64,000 nt of DNA. Source: Rhodoferax sp. (GTDB taxonomy: Bacteria; Pseudomonadota; Gammaproteobacteria; Burkholderiales; Burkholderiaceae_C). Positions within the stretch are counted from its first letter, which is position 1. Each line of letters begins with the position of its first letter. The stretch covers positions 1 to 64,000 of the forward strand of contig NZ_JABBPD010000001.1 of NCBI RefSeq assembly GCF_012927445.1. The letters are read 5' to 3'. Below are positions 38,429-48,153 of the stretch, piece after piece. The position numbers and the translations under genes are program-made. A model generated the notes under the pieces. It did not search any database and had not been told where the DNA came from. It saw only the letters and a list, made by a program, of their open reading frames with translations.

Positions 38429-41400
38429 ATGATGTCGATAGGCCCGCTCGCGTCGCCGGAATACTATTTTGGAACCTCAATGAGCTCCGGGGAGCCGTTC
38501 GAGTATTTTGAGGCTGACAAGGGTTTGGGCGTTGGAGTCGACCCGCTTTTGCGGCACGGCATTTGGCTTGGAAACTTTGCCGCCAAACTTGGGTTGCCGA
38601 CAGGCTCCGTCATCGACCGGAAGACCTTCGAAGCGATTTACTACGGTCTCGATCCAAAATCTGGAATGCCAATTCGAAACGACGGAAAGTCGATTCAAGC
38701 TCAGCGAGCCGATGCCCTCGACCGTCAGATACTCAAACAAGACTTTACCGTCAAAAGCAAAGCCTATTCCAAAGCCATTGCCCGATTCAAATCCATCGAG
38801 GCGACCATTGAAGAAACCGACGGGGAAGCAACAAGAGAGCAAGCCATAGCACTGGCAACGGCAAGGCACGAGGTCGCGGAATTAAAGGCAGCGACTGCCG
38901 ACGCCGATTCCGCTCACAGCAAAGCCTGCCAAAAATCACAGCGCCCAGGCACGGACATCGCTTTCAACGCGCCGAAAACCGTTTCAATGCACTGGGGGGC
39001 ATTGCGCACTTCGGGCAATATCCAGGAAGCCAACGATATCGAAAGCGCGCACGACCGTGCGGTTCGGGAGACATTCGAGTGGATGCAAACGGACTTCATC
39101 ATGACCCGCAAGCGTGATCCCGAAACGAGCCGACGTGTCTTTGAGACGGTGAAAGGCGTGATCGCGGCTCAGTGGAGGCACTTTGACGCGCGCCCTTCCG
39201 AACATTCACAAGGGGCTAAAAACGCGGCCGACGACCCCTTGGTTCCTGACCCGCATCTTCATGACCACATCAATCTCTTTGGCCCAGTCGAAGGCGCCGA
39301 TGGCGAAATCTACGCAGCCTATACCGACTACATCAGAGCCAACATAAAAGCCCTCGGCGCTATGTATCGCGCCAGGCTTGCTGGAAACCTTCGCTCGATC
39401 GGATACGCCATCGAGCGCGAAGAGCAGAAAAACGGGATTTTTTTTAAACTCCCAGGTATCTCGAAAGACCAAGAAAGCGCAATGAGCGCGCGTTCGGCAG
39501 ACATCGCCAAAGCATTGGCCGAGGGGTCATCCAAACGGGCCGCCAAGGTTAAAAGCCGTATGTCAAAAAACACGCTCACCGGCGATGAAGTTCTGAGCGC
39601 TTGGTCAAAGGCGTTTAACCAACTCGGGATCGACCCTGTTCAAGTCAAAGCGACGACATTGGCGCAAGCGATAGAAAATCGAGTCGACGCCAAAATTCGC
39701 GCTGAAGGCATGCCTGAAAAGGCCAAACGCAACCTTATGCTCCGTGAGCAGATATCTAGCACGCCAAGAGCTCGAACCAACGTTGAAATCTTAGGGAAGC
39801 TATTGTCAATGGAGGCGCATTTTTCATTGGCAGACATTCGCCAAGCTTTGTGGGAGGACGCCCAATTCGTCTTTGACACGTCAGTTGACATGGACAAAGC
39901 TGTTGAGCTTCGAATGCGTGAATTTCTTGCCCTGCCCGATCTCCTCAAAGTCTACGACCCGTCGGACCCGAAGGCTGTCGGCCAACTCGATGGACTCAAT
40001 CGGTTTGGGGAGCCTGTGTTCACCAGTCGCAAACTACGGGAGCGTGAAAACGAGCTTTTTGGGAAAACCGTCCCATCGTTTACTGCCGCCCAGGGATATG
40101 GTCTAGGTCGCGAAGAGGCCATGGCGCTGATCTCTCAAATTGAAGATCGACTGACAGAGAAAAACAAAATCCCATTCAAGTTGCGCGACTTCCAGGTGCG
40201 AGCGGTTTTGCAGGCGGCATGCTGCGATAGCCAGCTGTCTATCCAAATCGCAGGAGCCGGCCTTGGTAAAACCACAGCCAGCCAATTCACAAAAGAAATC
40301 CTTGAAATGAACGGCCGAGTTATTTTTGGCGCCGCTCCATCCAATAAAGCTGCCGCAGGCCTTGGGCGCGAGCTTGGCATTCAGGCAAGCTCCATCGACA
40401 AACTCCTCTTGGACATCGAGAGCGGCCAAATCAAACTGGATAAAAAATCCGTCATCTTCATCGATGAAGCTGGCATGGCCGGTTTTGACCAGATGGAGAA
40501 ACTGCTCAGCCATGGGAAAAAATCGGGCGCCAAACTGATCTTCACCGGAGACCCTGAACAGCTTCCTGCCGTCGCTCGTGGCAATGTATTGCGAAAGCTC
40601 ACCGAAATGGACTCGCTGGCATCCAACCCCGATGCCATGCTGTATTTGGGCAAAGAGCTCGCGGACTGGGACTATGTCAGCCGCCAGAAGCAGGACTGGG
40701 CCAAGCAAGCCTCCACTTTCTTCTCGCGCGGATATGTTGATGAGGGACTCTCTGAATATGATCGCCGCGGCTTTTTGAAGACTGCCTTCACCCGCGACGA
40801 GATGATCGAGGACATCGTCGACTCGTATTTCAAAGACCCATCGGAATCGAGCCAAAAGCTCATCCTGGGAACGACCAACGATCAAGTGCGGCGTTTGAAC
40901 GATGCGGTTCGCGCTCAGCTCAAAACCAAGGGTTCACTCTCAGGGGCTTGGACCATCGACAAAACCGGCATGGAGATTTCCATTGGCGATCGCATCGCCT
41001 TTGAGAAAAAAGTGTCGGGAAAAAAGGCCAAGCTCCAAGACGACATCGCCAAAAATGAATTCGCCACCGTCATTGGCGTCAAACGGCTGGCAGACGGCAG
41101 CCTCGATATCGAGTGCAGATTGGATAGTCCAGATGGATCCGGAAAACCCAAGATTGCCGTCTTCAATACAAAGGCCATGTCGGACCTCTCACACGCCTTT
41201 GCCGCCACGGTTCACAAATCGCAGGGAGTGACCGTCGATTCGGTGTGGGCCGCGCCCGGCGCGTTCATCAGCAAAGAGCTTTTTTACGTGATGGCGACGC
41301 GCCACCGAAAGAACCTCTATATCCACATGCTCGAACACGAGAAGTCCACTATCATGGCAAACGCAGCCAAGAAAATCGAGAAGCGACATGCCAACGATCT

Positions 41401-43471
41401 TCATGCTGTCGCAACCATGGGACCTATGGAGAAGGACCGCTTGACTAAAAGCTCGGAGCAATTCTCCGGTTTGATGTCGATTGAGAAAACACTGTTTGAT
41501 GAAAATATCGCTGTTCGCATCAAGGCCATTGACGATCGTCTAGCAGTCGTGGCTCAGCGCGACAACGCATGGGCCGCCACCAAAGTCATCGCCTCCGCAG
41601 CCCGAGCCATCACTGGCGTCGTCCTGGCAGCTGCACAAAGCGCGGTAAAACCACGTCCGATTTCCACAGAGCATATTTCCAAAATTGAGCAGGCCGCCAA
41701 GCTCTTTGGACACGTGACGGTGATGGGCCGAAAGCTTGTCAACTGGGAATCTGGGCGTGAGTGGGTTGGCCGCGACAAGTCCTTCATTTATGCCAGACAA
41801 GAAGATAGCGGGCGGATCGAAGCATGGCCTATTGAGAAGCAAAATGACGGGATGTCAAAAGCCTCAGAGTTATCGCCTGTCGTTGCCGATTTGATCAAGG
41901 CACGGGTTGAGGCTGCCACTCGCAAAACAGAAACTCTCCAAGTTTCAGTTCGCGCGGCAGTGCTTGCATGGTCTGGCGGCCCGGTTGAAATCGACGTAGA
42001 TGCTAAATTGGGCGGCAAACCTGCCATCAGCGTGCGCGTCATTAGAGGGACAGCGCAGTGGGCCAACCTCGTTGACACTCTCAAAGCTGCTGGCGGAACT
42101 TGGGTTGATGGCATAGGCGCTTGGCACTTTCCTTTGGGAGCTGTCGCCAAGCTAGACCAATTGGCAAGCGCAGGGCGCAGTATGGGATTCGCCATCAGTG
42201 TCCCAAAATCCGCTCGTGAGATTGCGGCTGAAAAGGCATGGGCTGCCATCGAATCCGCTCGTTCGCGAGTTCAGAGCACGACAAACTCCAAATCGACAGC
42301 CACAGCTGATCTGATCATTGTGTCGGCAGCGAAGCTTGTCAAATCTTCACAAGACATCTTTACAGCCAAGGACACTGTCGCGGACGGGAAATACTGCGAC
42401 TTATTCAATCGCAGCATGGATGGCGGGACGAAAACAGAAGTGAGGAAATTCCGAGGCTTTGTCGCTCATGCCGACAAGGAATGGATCCATCTTGCGCGCC
42501 GTGATGACACACGCGTGCTCGCCATTCACAAGTCCGAATTGCCGAATGGTGTGTGGCCGCAAACCATCTTCCAGGGGCAGGAACTGTCCATTTCGTTTAC
42601 TACTGGAGGCGACGCCCACTCTTGCATGCTCGTCAGAACCCCGGACCAGATAGCCAGCCAGCTTGCGGCAGAAGCTACAAGAATAGCCACAGCGTCCACG
42701 CCCACAACGGCCCAGCCAACACCACCGAAACCATCAACCCCAACATGGCAGTTCCAACTTGCAGATGACAGCACAGACAAAAAGCTAAGAGACTATCTTG
42801 CCAACGTCTGCGCCGAACGCGACAAGAGCCATATTGCGAGAAAGATATCCTCAGGTGAAGTCCCAATCGAAGACCTGACGGCCTCGTCCCATGGCGCGCT
42901 TTACATGGGGATGTTCGTCGGCGTTTCGTCAACCCATGCCTACTTGCTAACAACGACCAACGCCCTTGTCAAAATCAATCGACAAAACCAAGCTTTTCGC
43001 GACATGTCAGACGAGGAGGCCTGCGCATTGGTAGGGTGGAAGCACGTCATTGATGCGCGCAACAATGCGGCGACCGTTTTACGGTTGCCAGAAGCTCACG
43101 CCTCAGAAGTCAGCACGACTCAATTTTCGGAAGCGCCCTTGACCATGACCACACTTCGCGCCGACGACCGATTCGTCTGGCTTCAAGCGTCGAAAACGCA
43201 TGGTGGCGGCGTAATTAAGCTTGACCGGAGCGAGGGTCCGGTGCAAGGCATTAGCCACAGAGTTTGGGCTGCCATGGCCGAAAATCAAACTGAAATTGTC
43301 CTTTCCTTCGGAGCCGATGGCCTACTCACCACAGAGCCGACCAATAAACGTGGCGATGGTTTGTCTTCGATGCATAAGTTACTTGAACCCAAACCGAACG
43401 GATCCAAACCTAAGTTCCCGCCCATGGGGCCAGACCTGGACGCTGATCTTGGGCCAACGCGTGACAGGTAG
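38429..43471 (+). CDS. MobF-family relaxase-helicase (TrwC/TraI-like)
   Basis: The 1,680-residue product carries ASPEYYFG at residues 8-15 (Tyr12/Tyr13, catalytic tyrosine pair), WLGNFAAKLGL, FNAPKTVSMHW and the metal-binding PDPHLHDHINLFG (H276, H278, H280). The relaxase domain is followed by a RecD2/TraI-type helicase: GAGLGKTT near 608, VIFIDEAGMAG near 675, FTGDPEQLPAV, and VHKSQG near 930. The C-terminal 600 residues are less familiar. One part, WANLVDTLKAAGGTWVDGIGAWHFPL, has the W...lk..gg.W.....W.fp pattern of HARP-like DNA-binding modules. It nicks oriT and unwinds the transferred strand. It is larger than TrwC (966). Confidence 0.85.
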   Translation: MMSIGPLASPEYYFGTSMSSGEPFEYFEADKGLGVGVDPLLRHGIWLGNFAAKLGLPTGSVIDRKTFEAIYYGLDPKSGMPIRNDGKSIQAQRADALDRQILKQDFTVKSKAYSKAIARFKSIEATIEETDGEATREQAIALATARHEVAELKAATADADSAHSKACQKSQRPGTDIAFNAPKTVSMHWGALRTSGNIQEANDIESAHDRAVRETFEWMQTDFIMTRKRDPETSRRVFETVKGVIAAQWRHFDARPSEHSQGAKNAADDPLVPDPHLHDHINLFGPVEGADGEIYAAYTDYIRANIKALGAMYRARLAGNLRSIGYAIEREEQKNGIFFKLPGISKDQESAMSARSADIAKALAEGSSKRAAKVKSRMSKNTLTGDEVLSAWSKAFNQLGIDPVQVKATTLAQAIENRVDAKIRAEGMPEKAKRNLMLREQISSTPRARTNVEILGKLLSMEAHFSLADIRQALWEDAQFVFDTSVDMDKAVELRMREFLALPDLLKVYDPSDPKAVGQLDGLNRFGEPVFTSRKLRERENELFGKTVPSFTAAQGYGLGREEAMALISQIEDRLTEKNKIPFKLRDFQVRAVLQAACCDSQLSIQIAGAGLGKTTASQFTKEILEMNGRVIFGAAPSNKAAAGLGRELGIQASSIDKLLLDIESGQIKLDKKSVIFIDEAGMAGFDQMEKLLSHGKKSGAKLIFTGDPEQLPAVARGNVLRKLTEMDSLASNPDAMLYLGKELADWDYVSRQKQDWAKQASTFFSRGYVDEGLSEYDRRGFLKTAFTRDEMIEDIVDSYFKDPSESSQKLILGTTNDQVRRLNDAVRAQLKTKGSLSGAWTIDKTGMEISIGDRIAFEKKVSGKKAKLQDDIAKNEFATVIGVKRLADGSLDIECRLDSPDGSGKPKIAVFNTKAMSDLSHAFAATVHKSQGVTVDSVWAAPGAFISKELFYVMATRHRKNLYIHMLEHEKSTIMANAAKKIEKRHANDLHAVATMGPMEKDRLTKSSEQFSGLMSIEKTLFDENIAVRIKAIDDRLAVVAQRDNAWAATKVIASAARAITGVVLAAAQSAVKPRPISTEHISKIEQAAKLFGHVTVMGRKLVNWESGREWVGRDKSFIYARQEDSGRIEAWPIEKQNDGMSKASELSPVVADLIKARVEAATRKTETLQVSVRAAVLAWSGGPVEIDVDAKLGGKPAISVRVIRGTAQWANLVDTLKAAGGTWVDGIGAWHFPLGAVAKLDQLASAGRSMGFAISVPKSAREIAAEKAWAAIESARSRVQSTTNSKSTATADLIIVSAAKLVKSSQDIFTAKDTVADGKYCDLFNRSMDGGTKTEVRKFRGFVAHADKEWIHLARRDDTRVLAIHKSELPNGVWPQTIFQGQELSISFTTGGDAHSCMLVRTPDQIASQLAAEATRIATASTPTTAQPTPPKPSTPTWQFQLADDSTDKKLRDYLANVCAERDKSHIARKISSGEVPIEDLTASSHGALYMGMFVGVSSTHAYLLTTTNALVKINRQNQAFRDMSDEEACALVGWKHVIDARNNAATVLRLPEAHASEVSTTQFSEAPLTMTTLRADDRFVWLQASKTHGGGVIKLDRSEGPVQGISHRVWAAMAENQTEIVLSFGADGLLTTEPTNKRGDGLSSMHKLLEPKPNGSKPKFPPMGPDLDADLGPTRDR

Positions 43472-43515
43472 CCACCACACCAACATCGAAGCGACTCAGC
43501 TTTTTGACCCAGTGC

Positions 43516-43968
43516 TCAGAGTCTGTTCCCGCGTGATCTTGACTCAGGGACGTTGGCTGCATTGACAGGATTTTCAGCCTCTTTTTTCGGACGACGTCTA
43601 CCGACCCGTCGAGCGTCCTTGGCAATCTCCGCCCGCTCGGCCCTTGCAGCCTTCGCCATTTTGTTTTGCTCGACGCGTTCTGCCTTGATGCGTCGAATCT
43701 CCCTGCCGGTTGGCCCTATGAACCTCAGGTGAGCCTGCTGCTTTACCTGATGAGTCACATATTGCAACGTATAGACCACTTCATGCGATTCGAGATCCTC
43801 CCCATCCATCGGTATGCCCGTTCCGAGAAACATCGACAATTCTTCATGGAACCCCTCACGCAGCTCCTCCCTGCCGATTGGCGCCGCCTGCTGATCGATT
43901 CGACTCAGTCTGCGAATCATCCTCGCACGCTCGATCATGATTCCAATGATCCATCCATTTCTTTGCAT
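43516..43968 (-). CDS. Hypothetical basic protein
   Basis: The start is taken at ATG 43968 (MQRNGWIIG) behind AAGGGGC. The 150-residue product has a hydrophobic-looking start, a middle part with MFLGTGIPMDGEDLESHEVVYTLQYVT, and a very basic helical tail (KAERVEQNKMAKAARAERAEIAKDARRVGRRRPKK). The tail could bind nucleic acid. No family recognised. It starts 10 bp after the stop of the upstream gene and belongs to the minus-strand group convergent with the relaxase gene. Confidence 0.5.
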   Translation of the reverse strand: MQRNGWIIGIMIERARMIRRLSRIDQQAAPIGREELREGFHEELSMFLGTGIPMDGEDLESHEVVYTLQYVTHQVKQQAHLRFIGPTGREIRRIKAERVEQNKMAKAARAERAEIAKDARRVGRRRPKKEAENPVNAANVPESRSRGNRL

Positions 43969-43978
43969 GGTTTGCCCC

Positions 43979-44704
43979 TTAAATCCGAACGGCCAATCGT
44001 TTCGCCGGTTGGCAAGTCTTTGCCACCGCCCCAATCTCCAAGCCTTCGATGGCCGCCAAGAGTCCATCTATTTCCTTGATGGCAGTTTTGTCCATTGCTT
44101 TGAATTTGCGAAGGGCTTTTCGCGCGTCCCGCATATCCTCGCAAACTCCCATCAATGCCTCAGCGGCCATTGACGACTTCAATAACTCGGGATGCTCATT
44201 CACTGCTTGGGCGACAAGCAACGTGCACACGCCGGCGGCCAGCAAATGCGTCCAGTCATCTCCATCCCACCCGTCACGGCATCCGATCTTCACGCGATCA
44301 ATCAGGATCAAGGTCGCGTTGATATCAGATCCATTCGATAGCTCGATCGCCGCCAACGCCGAGCGGATGCCGATATCGGCCTCCCAGCGATCGACGACGC
44401 AAAACGAGCCTTTCTCGAACAACGACAAGCCGCTTTCGCAGCATCCGTCCGTGCAGCCTTGATAGGCCCACACCCGCATTGCTTTGCCCCGAGTGAGATT
44501 GGCCATCTTGCGGTCGAAGGGCTCGATATCCATGGTTGTGTAGCCGCTCCAACGCAAGCTGCCGTCCTCTGCGGTGACCGGCACATCCTCCATGCCATCC
44601 CAACCTTGGCATTCGGCTTGAAAATCAAGAATGGCGGTCCGCGCAATCGCGAGATCAGCCGCCGTCCCTTCAATGCGATAGGAAAAATCAACGTAAGTGC
44701 TCAT
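43979..44704 (-). CDS. Hypothetical protein, paralogue of the 45,972-46,685 product
   Basis: The start is at ATG 44704 (MSTYVDFSYRIEG), behind AAAGGAG. The 241-residue product resembles the product at 45972-46685: both open with a short strand and RIEG or RLEG, contain an acidic middle with a W-rich turn, share ADIGIRSALAAIEL...INATLIL / ADVGYEPAMAAIEL...VNVALVL, and end in PAKRLAVRI / LPKAVRL. The N-terminal half looks like a small alpha/beta domain that tests a surface (RVWAYQGCTDGCCESG, Cys-rich). Unknown function; likely plasmid-specific. Confidence 0.6.
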   Translation of the reverse strand: MSTYVDFSYRIEGTAADLAIARTAILDFQAECQGWDGMEDVPVTAEDGSLRWSGYTTMDIEPFDRKMANLTRGKAMRVWAYQGCTDGCCESGLSLFEKGSFCVVDRWEADIGIRSALAAIELSNGSDINATLILIDRVKIGCRDGWDGDDWTHLLAAGVCTLLVAQAVNEHPELLKSSMAAEALMGVCEDMRDARKALRKFKAMDKTAIKEIDGLLAAIEGLEIGAVAKTCQPAKRLAVRI

Positions 44705-44751
44705 GGAAAACTCCTTTTCTTTCAATCTGTTTTGCGAATGGGTTGATGGGC

Positions 44752-45870
44752 TCAAAGTGACAGCGATGTCCTGTGGCTTGGTGCGGCTGAGGGCTGGATC
44801 GACGCTTGAAGGGCTTCCCACTCCATTTCGCACAGAATCTGCGTAACGGCCTTTTCCGCCACTGCCGAGATCGGCCCAAGCTGCGAATGGAAATCCTTCG
44901 AAGCCAAGCTCGATACAAGTGTCATTCGCGGCACGGGCTCACTGGAAAAGTTGAGAACCACGGAGGCGATGCCTGCTGCCAGTTCATTTTCTTCGCCTGC
45001 CGAAAGGCCCACATTGGCATAAGACAGATTGGCGGCGAGCTGCACAAGGAAATACTGCTCCCAGTCAATCAATTCGGCCACGTCATTAAATCTGCCAAGG
45101 CGATTGAAAATCGGGGACGAGAATGAGAGGCGGTTCATGGACAAACATGACATCAGCAACAAGTGACATTCCATGAATTCCAAGCCTTTTTCCACCGTCG
45201 CAGGCAAGGCATCCAGCTCATCCAAGCAGGCGTCCAGACCCAACGCATCGCTGTCCGCCACGCACCGGGCGGCATGCCGCACCCAATAGGCCCGCTTTTG
45301 AAAGAGTTTTGATGTTGATCCAGGAACTGGCGTCTGTTCAGCGAAAGTTCGGGCGACGGTTTGACTTGCCAATGGATAGCCATAGGCGAATTGACCCAAG
45401 CCGTAGTCTTCCGAGCGAGCCTGAGCCTTGAACAATCCGCGAGCCAATGCGGCGATGATCTGAACAAGTATCTGACTAGCCCGGAGATTAGGATCGGACT
45501 CGAAGCTCATCAAGACTGGCATGATGGCCTCTTCGACTTCCGAATAGAGCCCGGCTTCGTGCCATCGCTGCGATAGCACTTCCAAACAACCAAAGGACTT
45601 CGCCCTCAATGCAAGTTGAAGGAGCGTCATTTCCCCCGCCTCTGGTTTCCCATCGAACTTGAACGTGCAAGGCTTGCCAAAAATCGGCCGCTTCTTTTCG
45701 CTCAGCAAACGGCCCATGAGAGGAGCGTTGTCGGTTTGGATCGCCGCCAACGCTTTGCTAACCCAATCCGCGTCCTTTCGGTTCACCGATGGGCTGACTT
45801 GGACCCGCATCACTTGAGTATTCACTTGCTCGCCGCCTTGGGTTGAGACTCCGTTTTCGATCGCTTTCAT
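44752..45870 (-). CDS. Hypothetical protein
   Basis: The start is at ATG 45870 (MKAIENGVSTQGGEQ). The 372-residue product is mainly helical. An early segment, GEMTLLQLALRAKSFGCLEVLSQRWHEAGL, has the look of a single ankyrin-like helix pair; the rest shows no known motif. It lies between the two paralogous genes, with 47 and 101 bp gaps, on the same strand. The three may work together. No function can be assigned. Confidence 0.5.
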   Translation of the reverse strand: MKAIENGVSTQGGEQVNTQVMRVQVSPSVNRKDADWVSKALAAIQTDNAPLMGRLLSEKKRPIFGKPCTFKFDGKPEAGEMTLLQLALRAKSFGCLEVLSQRWHEAGLYSEVEEAIMPVLMSFESDPNLRASQILVQIIAALARGLFKAQARSEDYGLGQFAYGYPLASQTVARTFAEQTPVPGSTSKLFQKRAYWVRHAARCVADSDALGLDACLDELDALPATVEKGLEFMECHLLLMSCLSMNRLSFSSPIFNRLGRFNDVAELIDWEQYFLVQLAANLSYANVGLSAGEENELAAGIASVVLNFSSEPVPRMTLVSSLASKDFHSQLGPISAVAEKAVTQILCEMEWEALQASIQPSAAPSHRTSLSL

Positions 45871-45971
45871 ATCACTGTCCTTGATAAAATATTTTTTGAC
45901 CATGCAGCGGCGGAACCCGGTCAAACGGGCTCTTCCAACTGCGTTGAGAGAGGGGGTTGGCTAGACGATGT

Positions 45972-46685
45972 TCAGAGCCGCACCGCCTTTGGCAGGCAAG
46001 CCTGGCCGGTCGGTGGGGTCAAGCCATCTTTCAATTTGTTGGCTTCAAGCTTTGCAAAAAGTCCATTTGCACGCTGTAATTCCTTGCGAAAGTCTCCGTC
46101 AGCTTCTTCACGATTGATGTAGCTGGATGCGATTGGGCCTTGAAGCTTCATGAGCCGTTTCCAGATGGATTCATCCGCCGCCAAAGTCGGGTGGCGATCC
46201 AATGCCCCCAGAAGCATCTCCGCAAGCACGACAGGCAAGCGACCTGGACGATCGCACGCATCTTCAAGAATTTTCAGCAGGACCAAGGCTACATTCACAT
46301 TGGCAGATTTCTCCAACTCAATCGCAGCCATGGCGGGCTCGTAGCCCACGTCGGCGTTCCATATGCCAGCCTGGCGTTGGTGGCCTTTTCCCATGAAGTA
46401 AACATTGCTGCCGATGTAGGTGCCGTTGTCCTCCTCGTGATAGACCCAAATCTTTGCGTCGTTGCGGCGGGTCAATTCCGCGAGTGAGTCGTCCAACTCC
46501 ATCAGGAGCGAGCGACAATTGAAAGCCCAACTAAATGACCCATCGCTGTTCTCGCAGAACTCATGGCCGCCCCCTGCCATGCTGTCGTCGTATTCGTCAT
46601 CGAAATATTCGTTCATCGTCTGGATAACTTTTTCTAAAACGGATTGCGAACCTTCCAGGCGATATTCGTGATTTAAGTAGCTCAT
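45972..46685 (-). CDS. Hypothetical protein, paralogue of the 43,979-44,704 product
   Basis: The start is at ATG 46685, six bases after AAGGAG; a GTG one codon upstream is possible. The 237-residue product begins MSYLNHEYRLEGSQSVLEKVIQTMNEYFDDEYDD, has KIWVYHEEDNGTYIGS in the middle and ADVGYEPAMAAIELEKS, and ends QACLPKAVRL. Similarity to the neighbouring 241-residue protein is spread along the length, so the pair arose by an old duplication. It heads the minus-strand group. Confidence 0.6.
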   Translation of the reverse strand: MSYLNHEYRLEGSQSVLEKVIQTMNEYFDDEYDDSMAGGGHEFCENSDGSFSWAFNCRSLLMELDDSLAELTRRNDAKIWVYHEEDNGTYIGSNVYFMGKGHQRQAGIWNADVGYEPAMAAIELEKSANVNVALVLLKILEDACDRPGRLPVVLAEMLLGALDRHPTLAADESIWKRLMKLQGPIASSYINREEADGDFRKELQRANGLFAKLEANKLKDGLTPPTGQACLPKAVRL

Positions 46686-46934
46686 CACCGACTCCTTTGC
46701 TTGTTGATTTCGACCTCATCGCGTCCTGACGAATCCCGATTTTGGGCTCGTTTCTGTGTTTAAAACCGTCGGTTTCTCAGGACCGCGCCATGCCGGGTCA
46801 AACCGCGCCAAACACCATCGGCGAAGATGCATTGCCGTGTTTTCGGAAGCAGTGACCCCAAATGCAGGCCGCTAAAATCTCACAAAATGCACGGCGATCG
46901 GCGATCGTCCCACCCTACGGAAGGAGACGAATCA

Positions 46935-47657
46935 ATGGCAATTTCAAAAGCACCATCAGCAGAGCCAAAGATCCGCGTGAAGCCTGGAGAGGCGAAGGAA
47001 CCACGCGGACCGCGCTACAAGAAGGCACCCAAACCTTTGTCAAACGAGCAGCTCGCTCTTCTCGACGAGTGCACCCAGCTCAGCGTCAGTGCTCAAAAAC
47101 GAAAGCTGCTCACACCTCAACAAGTTGGCGCTTTTGTCGACCGCGAGCCGAAGACTCTTGAGGAAGACCGAGCGAAGCAACGCAACGCGATAGCTGCCGG
47201 GACTCAAATCGATCTGACCAGCCCCACATGGATTCCATACGCACCACCAGCCTCAGGAGAGAAGGAAGTCAAATACTTCTTGCACGACGTATTGCAATAC
47301 ATCGACAGGGTGTATTCAAAGGTCGACCGCAGCTTTTTGAAGAGAGTCCAGGCAGGAAACGTGGCGATGCGCGGCTTCCAAAGTTGGCTGGCCTACGGCT
47401 CGCCAGCGGACCTGTGGACGTTTTGCATCCAACCGGATGGCCGCCCGTTGAGCCTGGCCGAAGCCATAGCAACCGACCGCCTCACTGACGACACGCAGCG
47501 CCTAACAATTGGCGAGTTCTCCGAGCGAATCCGACATGCCGCCTCAAATTCATTCAGCCAACATGAAAAGGCAGAAGTTGGCAAAGGGACGGGCAAGCCC
47601 AAAGAGGCCACTAAAGACCGCAAAGACCGATGGACGAAGCCGAGCGGCCCCATCTAA
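46935..47657 (+). CDS. Hypothetical protein with excisionase-like HTH segment
   Basis: The start is at ATG 46935 (MAISKAPSAE), placed by AAGGAGA. The 240-residue product has a basic N-terminus, then LLTPQQVGAFVDREPKTLEEDRAKQ...WIPYAPP...EVKYFLHDVLQYIDR. That order is the helix-turn-helix plan of AlpA/excisionase (HTH_17) proteins, in which a short winged helix ends in a Y-x-x-x-D-L segment. The remainder is helical and unrecognised, with a Lys-rich tail. It converges on the palindromic array at 47737-47977. Confidence 0.55.
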   Translation: MAISKAPSAEPKIRVKPGEAKEPRGPRYKKAPKPLSNEQLALLDECTQLSVSAQKRKLLTPQQVGAFVDREPKTLEEDRAKQRNAIAAGTQIDLTSPTWIPYAPPASGEKEVKYFLHDVLQYIDRVYSKVDRSFLKRVQAGNVAMRGFQSWLAYGSPADLWTFCIQPDGRPLSLAEAIATDRLTDDTQRLTIGEFSERIRHAASNSFSQHEKAEVGKGTGKPKEATKDRKDRWTKPSGPI

Positions 47658-47736
47658 CCTGAGGCTGTAATCGTCGCCTACAACCTCTTGCGGCCAGCCG
47701 CATAGGCGATTTTCGACTCATCTTTCTGATGGACAT

Positions 47737-47977
47737 ACTGAAATCATGCGCCGGCGCATGATTTCAGTTGCCCGGCTTTGAAGCATGGACTCGGCAAATC
47801 ATGCGCCGGCGCATAGGTCAGTTGACCGGCTTTGAAGCGAGGACTCATGCAAATCATGCGCCGGCGCATAGGCCGGTTGACCGGCTTTGAAGCATGGACT
47901 CAGCAAATCATGCGCCGGCGCATAGGCCAGTTGACCGGCTTTGAAGCATGGACACACCAAATCATGCGCCGGCGCAT
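47737..47977. repeat. Five palindromic units at 54-55 bp steps in a convergent gap
   Basis: ATGCGCCGGCGCAT occurs at 47746, 47801, 47856, 47910 and 47964. In the first copy the symmetry extends to a perfect 32-bp palindrome (47737-47768). Between the palindromes a second conserved stretch, TTGACCGGCTTTGAAGC, is repeated, so the whole unit is duplicated. A step of 54-55 bp equals about five helical turns. Both neighbouring genes end toward the array, so it is not a promoter region. The rest of 47658-48153 shows nothing else. Confidence 0.85.
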
Positions 47978-48153
47978 AGGTCTGTCCCGGTCATGAATAC
48001 TCCAGCGACTGACTACGGGTTCACGGCCTCACTATCTCGGCACATTGGCCATTTTTGAAGATTCCGTGTGCGAAGCTTTGGCGGTGAGTCAGGCACATGC
48101 GGGGAGGCGAACGTCCCCCGCCGACTTAGCTCAATCGCAACTCGCTTTAACCC

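Noticed and set aside
47737..47977. Array considered as CRISPR
   Set aside because: The stretches between the palindromes are conserved from unit to unit, so there are no unique spacers, and no cas genes are present.
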